Below are positions 22,291 through 29,047 of a stretch of DNA of 36,471 nt, piece by piece. A program made the position numbers and the translations under genes. A model generated the notes under the pieces. It searched no databases, was not told the DNA's origin, and was given only the letters and a program-made list of their open reading frames with translations. Source of the stretch: a virus; the IMG/VR virus record IMGVR_UViG_3300017735_000036, positions 1 through 36,471 of that record; one strand, written 5' to 3'. Position 1 is the stretch's first letter; each line of letters opens with the position of its first letter.

Positions 22291-22515
22291 ATGTCAAATT
22301 ATATGTTGCTAAGCGAATACAATGGATCGGGTGATCATAAAAATCGTAAAGCAGAAGTTCTTCGATCATTTGGAGACGACCCATCTTTTGGTATACGTAT
22401 GTATATTGATGGAGAATCTCTTGGTATTGAATGGTATAAAGGAAAGGCAGAAGTATATGCAGAAGAAGCTGCTGAAAACTATGTCCTCGGCATCAAATCA
22501 TATGAGAGGGATTAA
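22291..22515 (+). CDS. Hypothetical small alpha/beta protein
   Basis: A 74-residue acidic protein: a strand YMLLSEYNG, a basic turn, a strand pair SFGIRMYIDGESLGIEWYKG and a C-terminal helix KAEVYAEEAAENYVLGI. AAGGA lies upstream. No known motif; the regular fold pattern supports a real gene. Confidence 0.65.
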   Translation: MSNYMLLSEYNGSGDHKNRKAEVLRSFGDDPSFGIRMYIDGESLGIEWYKGKAEVYAEEAAENYVLGIKSYERD

Positions 22516-22528
22516 TTGAAAAAAAATG

Positions 22529-22557
22529 TTTACATTTGCAGTAAACTATGTTATAAT
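22529..22557 (+). promoter_or_regulatory. Sigma70-like early/middle promoter P8
   Basis: TTTACA 22529-22534, 17-bp spacer, TATAAT 22552-22557. Identical to P7 from about position -40 to past the -10. Drives the 385-residue gene at 22585. Confidence 0.87.
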
Positions 22558-22584
22558 ATATCTTATATTATTAAGGAGTAAACT

Positions 22585-23742
22585 ATGGCAGAAAATAAAA
22601 TAAGAACCAAAATGAGGAAAAACAGGGTCACCATTGATGACAAATATATGGGTCCTGAACCTGCGTTTTCTCAAGGCGAAACATGCGAAGGTGTAGCAAA
22701 AAGGTCTTCTTTATGGACTCAAGGTGCGCATTGGTACAATTATTATTATAAAGCAAAAGATTATGTTCCTACTGTTTTGCAGTTTGCTGAAGATGTTTAT
22801 GGTTATAAAAAGAAAGATATTCAATCACTAAAAAAACTTTCAGATTGGGACCTTGTTGGTAATGTTGGTAAAGTTGCTAAACTACATTATAGAGGATACG
22901 AATATACTCCTGATGAAATTAAAAGGTTTGGCAAATTATTTAAAGATAAAGTATCAAGAGGCAAATTGCTTGTTGCTAAAGTAAAAGAAGAAGCTGAAAA
23001 TAAGCCAAAAACGCCATCAGTACAAGAAAGAACCAAGCAAAAGATTCTTGATACTATTTGCGATGATTGGGATAGAGTTGTTGATGGTTGGTTTGAAGGA
23101 GACTTTAAGCAATCAATTGATGCGTTTAAACTATTTAAACAATATGGTCTTAAAGGATCAGCAATTAATATGTTCAAGGATTTAGTTGATCAAGAGTATC
23201 AGCCAGTAAAAGATGCATATGATAAATCGTGCGATCAAGCAATAGAGGCATATTCTCACATTAAAAGAACTGATCAAAATAAAATGATTAAGGTAATGGA
23301 AACTATCTTTAGTGATCTTGATAAGCTAAAAGTTGCTAATAAAGCAGCGAAGATTCCAAGGGCTAAAAAGCCAAAAGCTTCTGATATACAGGTAAGAAAA
23401 CTGAAGTATAAGGTTGAAGATATTGATGCTAAAATCACTTCAATTAATCCAGTTATGATTCCTGGTAAAGAGGTGTTGTTTGTCTATAATATTAAGAGCA
23501 GAAAATTGACTGAGTATAAGACAAATTCAACAAAGGGATTTGAGGTTAGTGGTACTACCATTAAAAATATCTGTGAAAAAAGTAGGACTACTACTTTAAG
23601 AAAACCAGATGAAATACTTCCACTGGTCTTAGGTAAAACTATAAAGCAAATCGACAAATTGGTTTGGGACACTATTACTACTAAGATTAGTGTGCCAAAT
23701 GGTAGAATCAATGACGATTGCATATTACTTAGAGTATTATGA
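22585..23742 (+). CDS. Conserved marine T4-like phage protein, unknown function
   Basis: A 385-residue, lysine-rich protein. The N-terminal third (EGVAKRSSLWTQGAHWYNYY, FAEDVYGY) and helical middle (about 60-260) lead to a beta-rich C-terminal domain from about residue 270 (IQVRKLKYKVEDIDAKITSI, VLFVYNIKSRKLTEY, FEVSGTTIKNI, TTLRKPDEILP). I recall this C-terminal pattern in cyanophage hypothetical proteins encoded before gp33/gp59/gp32. Its own promoter and AAGGAG site suggest strong early or middle expression. A replication or nucleic-acid role is possible but not shown. Confidence 0.75.
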   Translation: MAENKIRTKMRKNRVTIDDKYMGPEPAFSQGETCEGVAKRSSLWTQGAHWYNYYYKAKDYVPTVLQFAEDVYGYKKKDIQSLKKLSDWDLVGNVGKVAKLHYRGYEYTPDEIKRFGKLFKDKVSRGKLLVAKVKEEAENKPKTPSVQERTKQKILDTICDDWDRVVDGWFEGDFKQSIDAFKLFKQYGLKGSAINMFKDLVDQEYQPVKDAYDKSCDQAIEAYSHIKRTDQNKMIKVMETIFSDLDKLKVANKAAKIPRAKKPKASDIQVRKLKYKVEDIDAKITSINPVMIPGKEVLFVYNIKSRKLTEYKTNSTKGFEVSGTTIKNICEKSRTTTLRKPDEILPLVLGKTIKQIDKLVWDTITTKISVPNGRINDDCILLRVL

Positions 23743-23978
23743 TTGACTTAGAGCAAAAAATTATGACAAAGAAACGGTTTTCAACTGCCGTAGAACAACT
23801 AGTTGTAAAAGGTAATATGTCTTATATAGATGCAGCAACTTATATTATTGAAGAGAGGGGTATGGACTATAGCAATTTAAAGAAGCTATTAACAGACTCT
23901 CTTAAAGATAAAATGGAAGCTGAAGCATTAAGACTAAATTTAATTAGAGGTAAAAAGGGTAATCAACTACCCATTTAA
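23739..23978 (+). CDS. 33: Late transcription coactivator gp33-like
   Basis: A 79-residue protein that would bridge the sliding clamp and host RNA polymerase at TATAAATA late promoters. It shows KRFSTAVEQLVVKGNMSYIDA, a helix pair, and the hydrophobic/acidic end EAEALRLNL...NQLPI, like the short gp33 family of marine T4-like phages (T4 gp33 is 112 residues). Its place next to dsbA, gp59 and gp32 mirrors the T4 order. The start overlaps the upstream stop. Assignment rests on pattern plus synteny. Confidence 0.7.
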   Translation: MIDLEQKIMTKKRFSTAVEQLVVKGNMSYIDAATYIIEERGMDYSNLKKLLTDSLKDKMEAEALRLNLIRGKKGNQLPI

Positions 23979-23991
23979 CAAGGAAAATATT

Positions 23992-24252
23992 ATGAGTAAT
24001 GTTATTGTACCATCATCCGACGCTGATAAGCAACGCATTAAAGACTGTATGGTCGAAATTAGTAATGCAATGACTCTTATGGATGCTCAAAGAGACTTCA
24101 TTAAAGAGGCTATCGAATCGTGTTGCGAAGATGTTGATGTGGATAAAAAATACCTACGTAAAATGGCTAAGATTTATCATAAACAAAACCTACATGAAGT
24201 TGTAGGAGAAGTTGAAGATGTCGAAGCTTTATATGAAGGAGTTATGGCTTAA
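23992..24252 (+). CDS. dsbA: Double-stranded DNA-binding protein DsbA-like
   Basis: An 86-residue protein closely matching the C-terminal half of T4 DsbA: DVDKKYLRKMAKIYHKQN, then EVEDVEALYEGVM, compared with the T4 block containing ALYHKDN and EEVVELYDTVF. T4 DsbA binds dsDNA and enhances late transcription in vitro. It sits between gp33 and gp59, near the T4 order (rnh-dsbA-33-59-32). AAGGA-type ribosome site. Confidence 0.85.
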   Translation: MSNVIVPSSDADKQRIKDCMVEISNAMTLMDAQRDFIKEAIESCCEDVDVDKKYLRKMAKIYHKQNLHEVVGEVEDVEALYEGVMA

Positions 24253-24368
24253 TGTTTAAATTGTTAACAGCAATTGTTGAAGGATCATTTAAGTTAATGG
24301 GGTGGATTCTATTGTCGGCTGTAGTTTTATTTATCTACATGTCATCAACTGGAATCATACCTCAATGA
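24252..24368 (+). CDS. Micro membrane protein
   Basis: A 38-residue ORF starting in the dsbA stop (TAATG) and ending in the gp59 start (ATGA). It is essentially one transmembrane helix (LMGWILLSAVVLFIYMSS) with a short amphipathic N-terminus. The double overlap strongly supports translation. Function unknown. Confidence 0.6.
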   Translation: MFKLLTAIVEGSFKLMGWILLSAVVLFIYMSSTGIIPQ

Positions 24369-24955
24369 CTGATCCGTTTGAATCTTATAAATTATATAAT
24401 GCTTTAAAGTTACACTTTGAATCAGGTTATGATGCTGTTAAATATAATTTTAAGTCGAATGTAACTCCTAAGTCATTCTTTAAAAGAAAGGATAAATATT
24501 TCTTTGCTAAACTCGCTAAAAAGCATGATAATAACTTAAAGGATTATTATGTTGCCAACTTTAAAGCTGGTCTAAGTTATGTTGGCGATATGATGGATGA
24601 AGATGGAGAAATAAACTACAAAGAACATAAAAGAATACAAGAAAGTATTCACAGAGTGTTTTCAGTAGATATAAATAGATTAGGTGAAGAGGATGTTTCA
24701 TTCAATACATTGTTTGAATCAATTGATGGACAACATCCTTTGATCGTAAAGTTATGGTTACAAGAGGAAATTAGTTTAGAGACTGTTGTTATTCTTAATT
24801 CCATAATTGGGTTTATACCTCGTGAATCTGGAAAAATATCAGACACCATTATATGGCCTGATACACAAAGGAAGATCGAAAAGTATACACCTTTTGTAAA
24901 CTTTAATCGTGATAAATGTATAACATTATTAAAAAAACAGTTTACAAACACATGA
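24365..24955 (+). CDS. 59: gp59-like loader of replicative helicase
   Basis: A 196-residue helical basic protein, homologue of T4 gp59, which loads gp41 helicase onto gp32-coated ssDNA. N-terminal block DPFESYKLYNALKLHFESGYDAVKYNFKS is characteristic of the family, followed by FFAKLAKKH and the C-terminal FVNFNRDKCITLLKKQF. T4 gp59 is 217 residues. It lies immediately before gp32 as in T4. The gp32 promoter -35 box is inside its last codons. Confidence 0.9.
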   Translation: MTDPFESYKLYNALKLHFESGYDAVKYNFKSNVTPKSFFKRKDKYFFAKLAKKHDNNLKDYYVANFKAGLSYVGDMMDEDGEINYKEHKRIQESIHRVFSVDINRLGEEDVSFNTLFESIDGQHPLIVKLWLQEEISLETVVILNSIIGFIPRESGKISDTIIWPDTQRKIEKYTPFVNFNRDKCITLLKKQFTNT

Positions 24956-24969
24956 AAATGTGTTATAAT
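24941..24969 (+). promoter_or_regulatory. Sigma70-like promoter P9 for gp32
   Basis: TTTACA 24941-24946 (within the end of gp59), 17-bp spacer, TATAAT 24964-24969. It allows separate high-level expression of gp32. The leader of about 55 bases before the gp32 ATG could host gp32 autoregulation, as known in T4, but no pseudoknot is evident by eye. Confidence 0.85.
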
Positions 24970-25030
24970 ATAGATTATATTATGCATAAAGTGGATAATT
25001 CAGAAAATACAATGCAATAAGGAGAAATAT

Positions 25031-25927
25031 ATGTCATTTGCAAATCTAAAGAGCTCGCGAGGCTCGTCTATCGACCAACTCGTAAAAGCAGCAGAAGCTG
25101 TGTCAACTAAAACCGAAACTAAAAACTATGATGATGATCGGTTTTGGAAACCTACCAGAGATAAAGCAGGAAACGGTTATGCCGTAGTCAGATTCCTACC
25201 AGCCAAAGAAGGTGAAGATCTTCCTTGGGTAAGGTATTGGGATCATGGCTTTAAAGGTCCTACTGGTCTATGGTATATCGAAAATAGCTTAACTTCAATT
25301 GGACAAGATGATCCGGTAAGTGAATCAAATGGTTTGCTCTGGAATACAGGTCGTGATGAGGATAAAGCATTAGCACGTGAAAGGAAAAGACGTCTACATT
25401 ATGTAAGTAATGTGCTAGTTGTTTCTGATCCAGCCAATCCACAAAACGAAGGTAAGGTATTCGTATACAAATTTGGTAAAAAAATCTTTGATAAAATCAT
25501 GGATGTAATGCAGCCACAATTTGCAGATGAAGACCCAGTGAATCCTTATGATTTCTGGGAAGGTGCTGACTTTAAAATTAAGATTCGTAAAGTCGAAGGT
25601 TGGGTAAACTATGATAAATCAGAGTTTGCATCAGCTGCTCCACTACACGGTGGAGATGAAGAAAAGCTTGAAGGTGTATATAACCAATTACACTCTTTAG
25701 CTGACTTTATTGATCCTAAGAACTATAAGTCTTACGATGAACTTAAGGCTAAACTAAATAAGGTACTAGGAGTTGATGCTGGTCATGCTGCAGCAGCACC
25801 AGTAGTTGAAGCTCCAGTAGTTGAACAACCAACTATGGCGTCATCAGAAAGCGCACCTTTTAGTTCTAGTGATGAGGGGGAAGAGGACACATTGTCCTAC
25901 TTTGACAAGCTAGCTCAACAAGGCTAG
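25031..25927 (+). CDS. 32: Single-stranded DNA-binding protein gp32
   Basis: T4-type ssDNA-binding protein of 298 residues (T4: 301). The N-terminal cooperativity segment has LKSSRGSSIDQLV, the core OB-fold contains FWKPTRDKAGNGYAVVRFLP and GLWYIENSLTSIGQDDPV, and the C-terminus is a flexible Ala/Pro linker then the acidic protein-interaction tail (SSSDEGEEDTLSYFDKL). There is no cysteine anywhere, so the zinc site of T4 gp32 (three Cys and one His) is absent. It is followed by a strong terminator. Confidence 0.96.
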   Translation: MSFANLKSSRGSSIDQLVKAAEAVSTKTETKNYDDDRFWKPTRDKAGNGYAVVRFLPAKEGEDLPWVRYWDHGFKGPTGLWYIENSLTSIGQDDPVSESNGLLWNTGRDEDKALARERKRRLHYVSNVLVVSDPANPQNEGKVFVYKFGKKIFDKIMDVMQPQFADEDPVNPYDFWEGADFKIKIRKVEGWVNYDKSEFASAAPLHGGDEEKLEGVYNQLHSLADFIDPKNYKSYDELKAKLNKVLGVDAGHAAAAPVVEAPVVEQPTMASSESAPFSSSDEGEEDTLSYFDKLAQQG

Positions 25928-26012
25928 CCTGAATAGGCAAAGGCGAAGTCTACAAAGGTTTGAAATATACCTCTAACCGAAGAGCCATAACTAACTAGGA
26001 GAAATAATAAGA

Positions 26013-26046
26013 GTTTGGGACGAATCTGATAAATCGTAAACCAGAC
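26013..26046 (+). ncRNA. Structured 3' UTR hairpin downstream of gp32
   Basis: Nested inverted repeats (GTTTGG 26013-26018 with CCAGAC 26041-26046, and ACGA 26020-26023 with TCGT 26034-26037) could fold a bipartite hairpin in the gp32 transcript. It lies in a 272-base stretch (25928-26199) that has no convincing ORF. Whether it is functional is unknown. Confidence 0.35.
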
Positions 26047-26055
26047 CACATTTTC

Positions 26056-26081
26056 AGGGACCTTTCGGGGTCCCTTTTTTT
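26056..26081 (+). terminator. Rho-independent terminator of gp32 operon
   Basis: Stem AGGGACC (26056-26062) with GGTCCCT (26069-26075), loop TTTCGG, followed by a run of seven T. This is a textbook intrinsic terminator ending the early/middle region. Confidence 0.93.
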
Positions 26082-26083
26082 AT

Positions 26084-26091
26084 TATAAATA
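26084..26091 (+). promoter_or_regulatory. T4-type late promoter
   Basis: Perfect TATAAATA immediately after the gp32 terminator T run. It would give a leader of about 100 bases before the lipoprotein gene at 26200; no ORF is seen in that leader. Confidence 0.7.
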
Positions 26092-26199
26092 GTATTGGTT
26101 GACAGTCAGGTTAACCGAGTCGGAGTGGATAAAACATATTATCGCTAGTGACTAAATGAGCCCGAAAGAGCAGAAAACCCGTACATTAAGGAGAAGATT

Positions 26200-26400
26200 A
26201 TGAAATCTTTATTTTTAATTTCGGTACTAGTAGTATTATCTGGTTGTAATACAATAGACTCTACGTATAATGGCGTTACAGACATTGCACAAGGAGTTAA
26301 AGATGATGTTGTAGGTATTACTGCTGGTACTCTTGATAGCGTAAGTGGCGTTATCAGAGATACAGCCGAAAAGACCGATCCTAAGGGAACAACTGAGTAA
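26200..26400 (+). CDS. Small lipoprotein
   Basis: A 66-residue lipoprotein: signal and lipobox LFLISVLVVLSGC place the lipidated Cys at residue 16. The mature part is a short amphipathic repeat (GVKDDVVGITAGTLDSVSGV) like small lipoproteins I recall in cyanomyoviruses. AAGGAGAAG precedes the ATG. It might act at the host envelope late in infection (entry exclusion or lysis), but there is no direct evidence. Confidence 0.75.
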   Translation: MKSLFLISVLVVLSGCNTIDSTYNGVTDIAQGVKDDVVGITAGTLDSVSGVIRDTAEKTDPKGTTE

Positions 26401-26424
26401 TATTACTCTTCGCCATGGACGGCT

Positions 26425-26432
26425 TATAAATA
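26425..26432 (+). promoter_or_regulatory. Late promoter-like element
   Basis: TATAAATA on the plus strand, 79 bases before the micro-ORF at 26512. Same match quality as the other late promoters; the long leader makes it less certain. Confidence 0.55.
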
Positions 26433-26511
26433 TTATTGTGTAGTCCACATTAGAGACTCGCATTGGTTCATGCGTTAAAAGAATCGTATAATCCAGAATA
26501 GGAGAATTACG

Positions 26512-26595
26512 ATGACTGTAGAACTAACTTACAGAGGCGTATCGTACACCAAGAAATTTAAAAAGAGTACCGGTGTTGAAACTGCTTCTAAATAA
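26512..26595 (+). CDS. Micro-ORF, 27 aa
   Basis: A 27-residue basic peptide (TVELTYRGVSYTKKFKKSTG) with a good AGGAG ribosome site 7-8 bases upstream and a late promoter before it. The YRGVxY pattern is seen in tiny proteins of other marine T4-like phages as I recall. It could be translated; otherwise the region 26401-26621 holds no gene. Confidence 0.45.
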   Translation: MTVELTYRGVSYTKKFKKSTGVETASK

Positions 26596-26621
26596 TTAGG
26601 GAAGATATTAGACAGGGATGT

Positions 26622-28520
26622 CTACCCGTAAGCATTATTTAATGTATCACTTACTCTATTGTTTGGACTCGTTTGTACAATAGTTGTGGTATTAGTATTT
26701 CTACTACTATTATCAGCTACAGCAAGAGTACTTCCAGGCGTAGAGATTTCAGGTAATCTTAATTCAATATTTTCAGCTGAAAGAGTAATGATCTTATTAC
26801 CTTCTTTGTCATCTGTTGATGCCATTTGACCACCACCAGATTGGAGCATTAATACATCTCTTATTCTATTGATATTACTTACAGCTTTATCAACGTCATC
26901 AGTGAGATTAGCTAATCCATCTGTTTCGAAATTAAACCCTCTTGTTAATTTACCACCAGTTACGATTGTATCTAATACTCTGGTATGTTCATCGAGTTGC
27001 TCAATAGCTTCATCAATATTTGTATCAAGTTTAATCTCAGTAGACATATTAGCAAACTTTTGGAATACATCTAGGAATTTTTCAAATGCAATTGCGCCTT
27101 TTTCGATTTGATCAGCCTTTTCACCAACTTCAATAGCTTGTTCTACTGGGGATTTACTACCTGTAAAGAATCCAACAATACTTGCTCCTAAATCAGCAAG
27201 GGTATTTAATCCTTTACCTGCTGCAAATGCAGCCAATCCAGCACCAAGCGCTGTTAGAGTACCGGTTGCAGCTAATGTTCTTTCAGCACTAGCATTATCA
27301 CCAATCATTAATAATGTATCAACTTGTTGAGCAATAGTTTCAGCAAAGTCACCTTCAGTAAATTTATCAATAGCATCTGCAGTACTATTTGCACCCTTAC
27401 CTATTGCAAATGCGACAAGACCTGCAGCCAGTGCTCCCATTGTACCAACAAAGTCTCCAACCTGACCATCTTCACCGGTATTAATAGACAATAATGTTTC
27501 AACTTCACTTTTAATATCATCAGCAAAGTTAGTACCTGTTGTGAATTTTGTTAAACCATCAGCAACGCCTGAACCAGCCTTACCAACAGCAAATGCAGCT
27601 AGACCTAAACCTAAACCACCAAGTGTTCCAACTAATCCAGCGGTTTTACCAAAGCCTTCAGTCTTAATTGAAAGTAGTGTTTCTACTTCATCCTTAATGC
27701 CTTTAGCAAAGTTATCGCCACTAGAGAATTTACTAATAGCTTCACCAACACCATCAGCAGCTTTACCAACACCAAATGCTGCAAGACCAAGACCTAATGC
27801 TCCTAAAGTTAGGCCTACTCCAGCAACTGCCTTAGGGTTCATATTTTCAAGATCGGAAATACTTAAAAGACCATCAACATTATCCTTAATCGCACCCGTC
27901 CAATCTGCATCGGATTCAAATTTAGCTACTGCTTTTGCTGCACCTTCACCTAATGAGAAAGCAGCTAAGCCAACACCTAAAGCGGTCATAGTAAGAGCAA
28001 CAGCACCGACATTCTTAACTGTCATTCTATCAGATTCTGCCATGGACAATAGATCATCAACATTTTCCCTGATCTTTTTAGTGTCCATATCCTCAAACTC
28101 TTTCATAGCATATGTCAAACCAGCTGCACCTATACCTACACCCGCAAGTAATGCACCCGCTGCCATAGCAGCACCGCCCATCATTCCACCAAGCTTACTA
28201 AGCATTGCACCACCGCCTTTACCATCTTTACTTGTATCGGTGGTATTAATACCATCTCTTAATTGGTCTCTTATTTCTTCAAATATGGACATTCTTTCCA
28301 TATCTTTTTCAGCTGTTGATAAACTACTTTGATTTTGATTCTCAAAAAAGTTTTCAAACATAGTGGATAGGTTTTTATTAGTCTCAACAGCAGAAGTCTG
28401 CAAACCTTTCATTTCTAATAAATGACGTCGTGTATTTCTACCATCAGCCTCAATCTCGCCAGTGGCGCGATTGTTTTCCTTCATTAGTTCAACTAGTTCG
28501 CTAAAATTTTGTTCTGCCAT
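26622..28520 (-). CDS. Large Ala/Gly repeat structural protein (tape-measure candidate)
   Basis: A 632-residue protein with a charged helical N-terminus (1-100), six tandem units of exactly 61 residues (about 120-455), then a coiled-coil region and a beta-like C-terminus. Each unit has a hydrophobic GLGLAAFxxGKA helix (positions 181, 242, 303, 364, 425, with a degenerate one near 120) and a charged half ending in EVETLLSI. Size is close to the T4 tape measure gp29 (590), the gene lies downstream of gp26 and its frameshift extension, and hydrophobic helices are common in tape measures. No homology to gp29 can be claimed by eye; another virion protein is possible. Confidence 0.6.
   Translation of the reverse strand: MAEQNFSELVELMKENNRATGEIEADGRNTRRHLLEMKGLQTSAVETNKNLSTMFENFFENQNQSSLSTAEKDMERMSIFEEIRDQLRDGINTTDTSKDGKGGGAMLSKLGGMMGGAAMAAGALLAGVGIGAAGLTYAMKEFEDMDTKKIRENVDDLLSMAESDRMTVKNVGAVALTMTALGVGLAAFSLGEGAAKAVAKFESDADWTGAIKDNVDGLLSISDLENMNPKAVAGVGLTLGALGLGLAAFGVGKAADGVGEAISKFSSGDNFAKGIKDEVETLLSIKTEGFGKTAGLVGTLGGLGLGLAAFAVGKAGSGVADGLTKFTTGTNFADDIKSEVETLLSINTGEDGQVGDFVGTMGALAAGLVAFAIGKGANSTADAIDKFTEGDFAETIAQQVDTLLMIGDNASAERTLAATGTLTALGAGLAAFAAGKGLNTLADLGASIVGFFTGSKSPVEQAIEVGEKADQIEKGAIAFEKFLDVFQKFANMSTEIKLDTNIDEAIEQLDEHTRVLDTIVTGGKLTRGFNFETDGLANLTDDVDKAVSNINRIRDVLMLQSGGGQMASTDDKEGNKIITLSAENIELRLPEISTPGSTLAVADNSSRNTNTTTIVQTSPNNRVSDTLNNAYG
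27158..28163 (-). repeat. Six in-frame 183-bp repeats inside the 632-aa protein
   Basis: The encoded GLAAF-GKA motif recurs every 61 residues without slippage over five clear units plus one degenerate unit, giving a 183-bp period. The units differ at many codons, so this is old protein-level repetition rather than a recent DNA expansion. Confidence 0.8.
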
Positions 28521-28532
28521 GAGTGTCTACCT

Positions 28533-28862
28533 TTATTTTTTATTGCCAAAGTTTTGAGTACCAAAGAAAGCAGCAACAATACCGGCAACAGCAACAAAAT
28601 ATGTTGGTGCCATATCACCTAATGTTCCTTGGGCTTGGTCTAATCCAACTAGTGACGCAAGGACAACAGCAAATGGATATAACAATAATCCGCCTAATGC
28701 GAACCATGTCATTTTGCGTTGAGCGTCTCGCATTGCATCAGCGTCATCAAGCTCTTTGCGCTTAAATTCAAGATACATTGCATGTTCTTCATCTGATACT
28801 TTACCATCGCCATTAGTATCAGCGGGATGTTCTTTTTTTAATTCTTTAACTTCGTCGGTCAT
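28533..28862 (-). CDS. EF-hand membrane protein
   Basis: A 109-residue protein with a canonical EF-hand loop, DTNGDGKVSDEE (residues 15-26: D, N, D, K, S, E at the calcium positions), then a charged helix and two transmembrane segments (MTWFALGGLLLYPFAVVLAS and YFVAVAGIVAAFFG). It lies between the gp26 frameshift extension (ATGA overlap) and the repeat protein. I recall similar proteins in cyanomyovirus tail clusters. A calcium-sensing membrane factor, such as a holin or injection partner, is a possibility only. Confidence 0.75.
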   Translation of the reverse strand: MTDEVKELKKEHPADTNGDGKVSDEEHAMYLEFKRKELDDADAMRDAQRKMTWFALGGLLLYPFAVVLASLVGLDQAQGTLGDMAPTYFVAVAGIVAAFFGTQNFGNKK

Positions 28863-29047
28863 CGTTTTGTCCTTTGTTTCATTTTTTGATTTTCATCTTC
28901 AATATATTGTTGTAATAAAGCAACATATATTTGCCTTTCCCACGGTAACATATTTTCCAATTCTGTCAAGCTGTACTTGTGATGTTGCATTAATGCGAAG
29001 TTAGTCTTATAATAATTGGTCAAGCTCTCATGCGAAAGGCCTATGAA
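28859..29047 (-). CDS. -1 frameshift extension of gp26 (tail chaperone-like)
   Basis: A 62-codon open frame that starts at the slippery T run (29046-29053) in the last codons of gp26, in the -1 frame, and ends in the start of the EF-hand gene (ATGA). It encodes FIGLSHESLTNYYKTNF, MQHHKYSLTELENM and LPWERQIYVALLQQY, a coherent helical domain beginning well before any possible start codon. The only internal ATG (residue 20) has no ribosome site. The expected product is a fusion of about 294 residues. It could correspond in role to gp51 or to tail assembly chaperone extensions (gpGT). Confidence 0.72.
   Translation of the reverse strand, partial: FIGLSHESLTNYYKTNFALMQHHKYSLTELENMLPWERQIYVALLQQYIEDENQKMKQRTKR

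Noticed and set aside
26013-26046. Hammerhead-like core (CTGATAA...TAAAC) downstream of gp32
   Set aside because: The conserved CUGANGA and GAAA core positions do not match (A in place of the required G, UAAA in place of GAAA), so a ribozyme call is not supported; only a plain hairpin is reported.
26097-26199. tRNA- or riboswitch-like folding in the lipoprotein leader
   Set aside because: No cloverleaf, no T-loop sequence and no known aptamer core; only a short GGTTAACC palindrome.
26609-26624. TAGACA/TGTCTA hairpin between convergent genes as terminator
   Set aside because: A 6-bp stem with no T run on either strand; too weak to call.
27541-28332. Long plus-strand open frame (263 codons) opposite the repeat protein
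   Set aside because: It is antisense to the strongly patterned 632-residue protein, is Pro/Ser/Ala-rich as expected from the reverse of Ala/Gly codons, and has no ribosome site.
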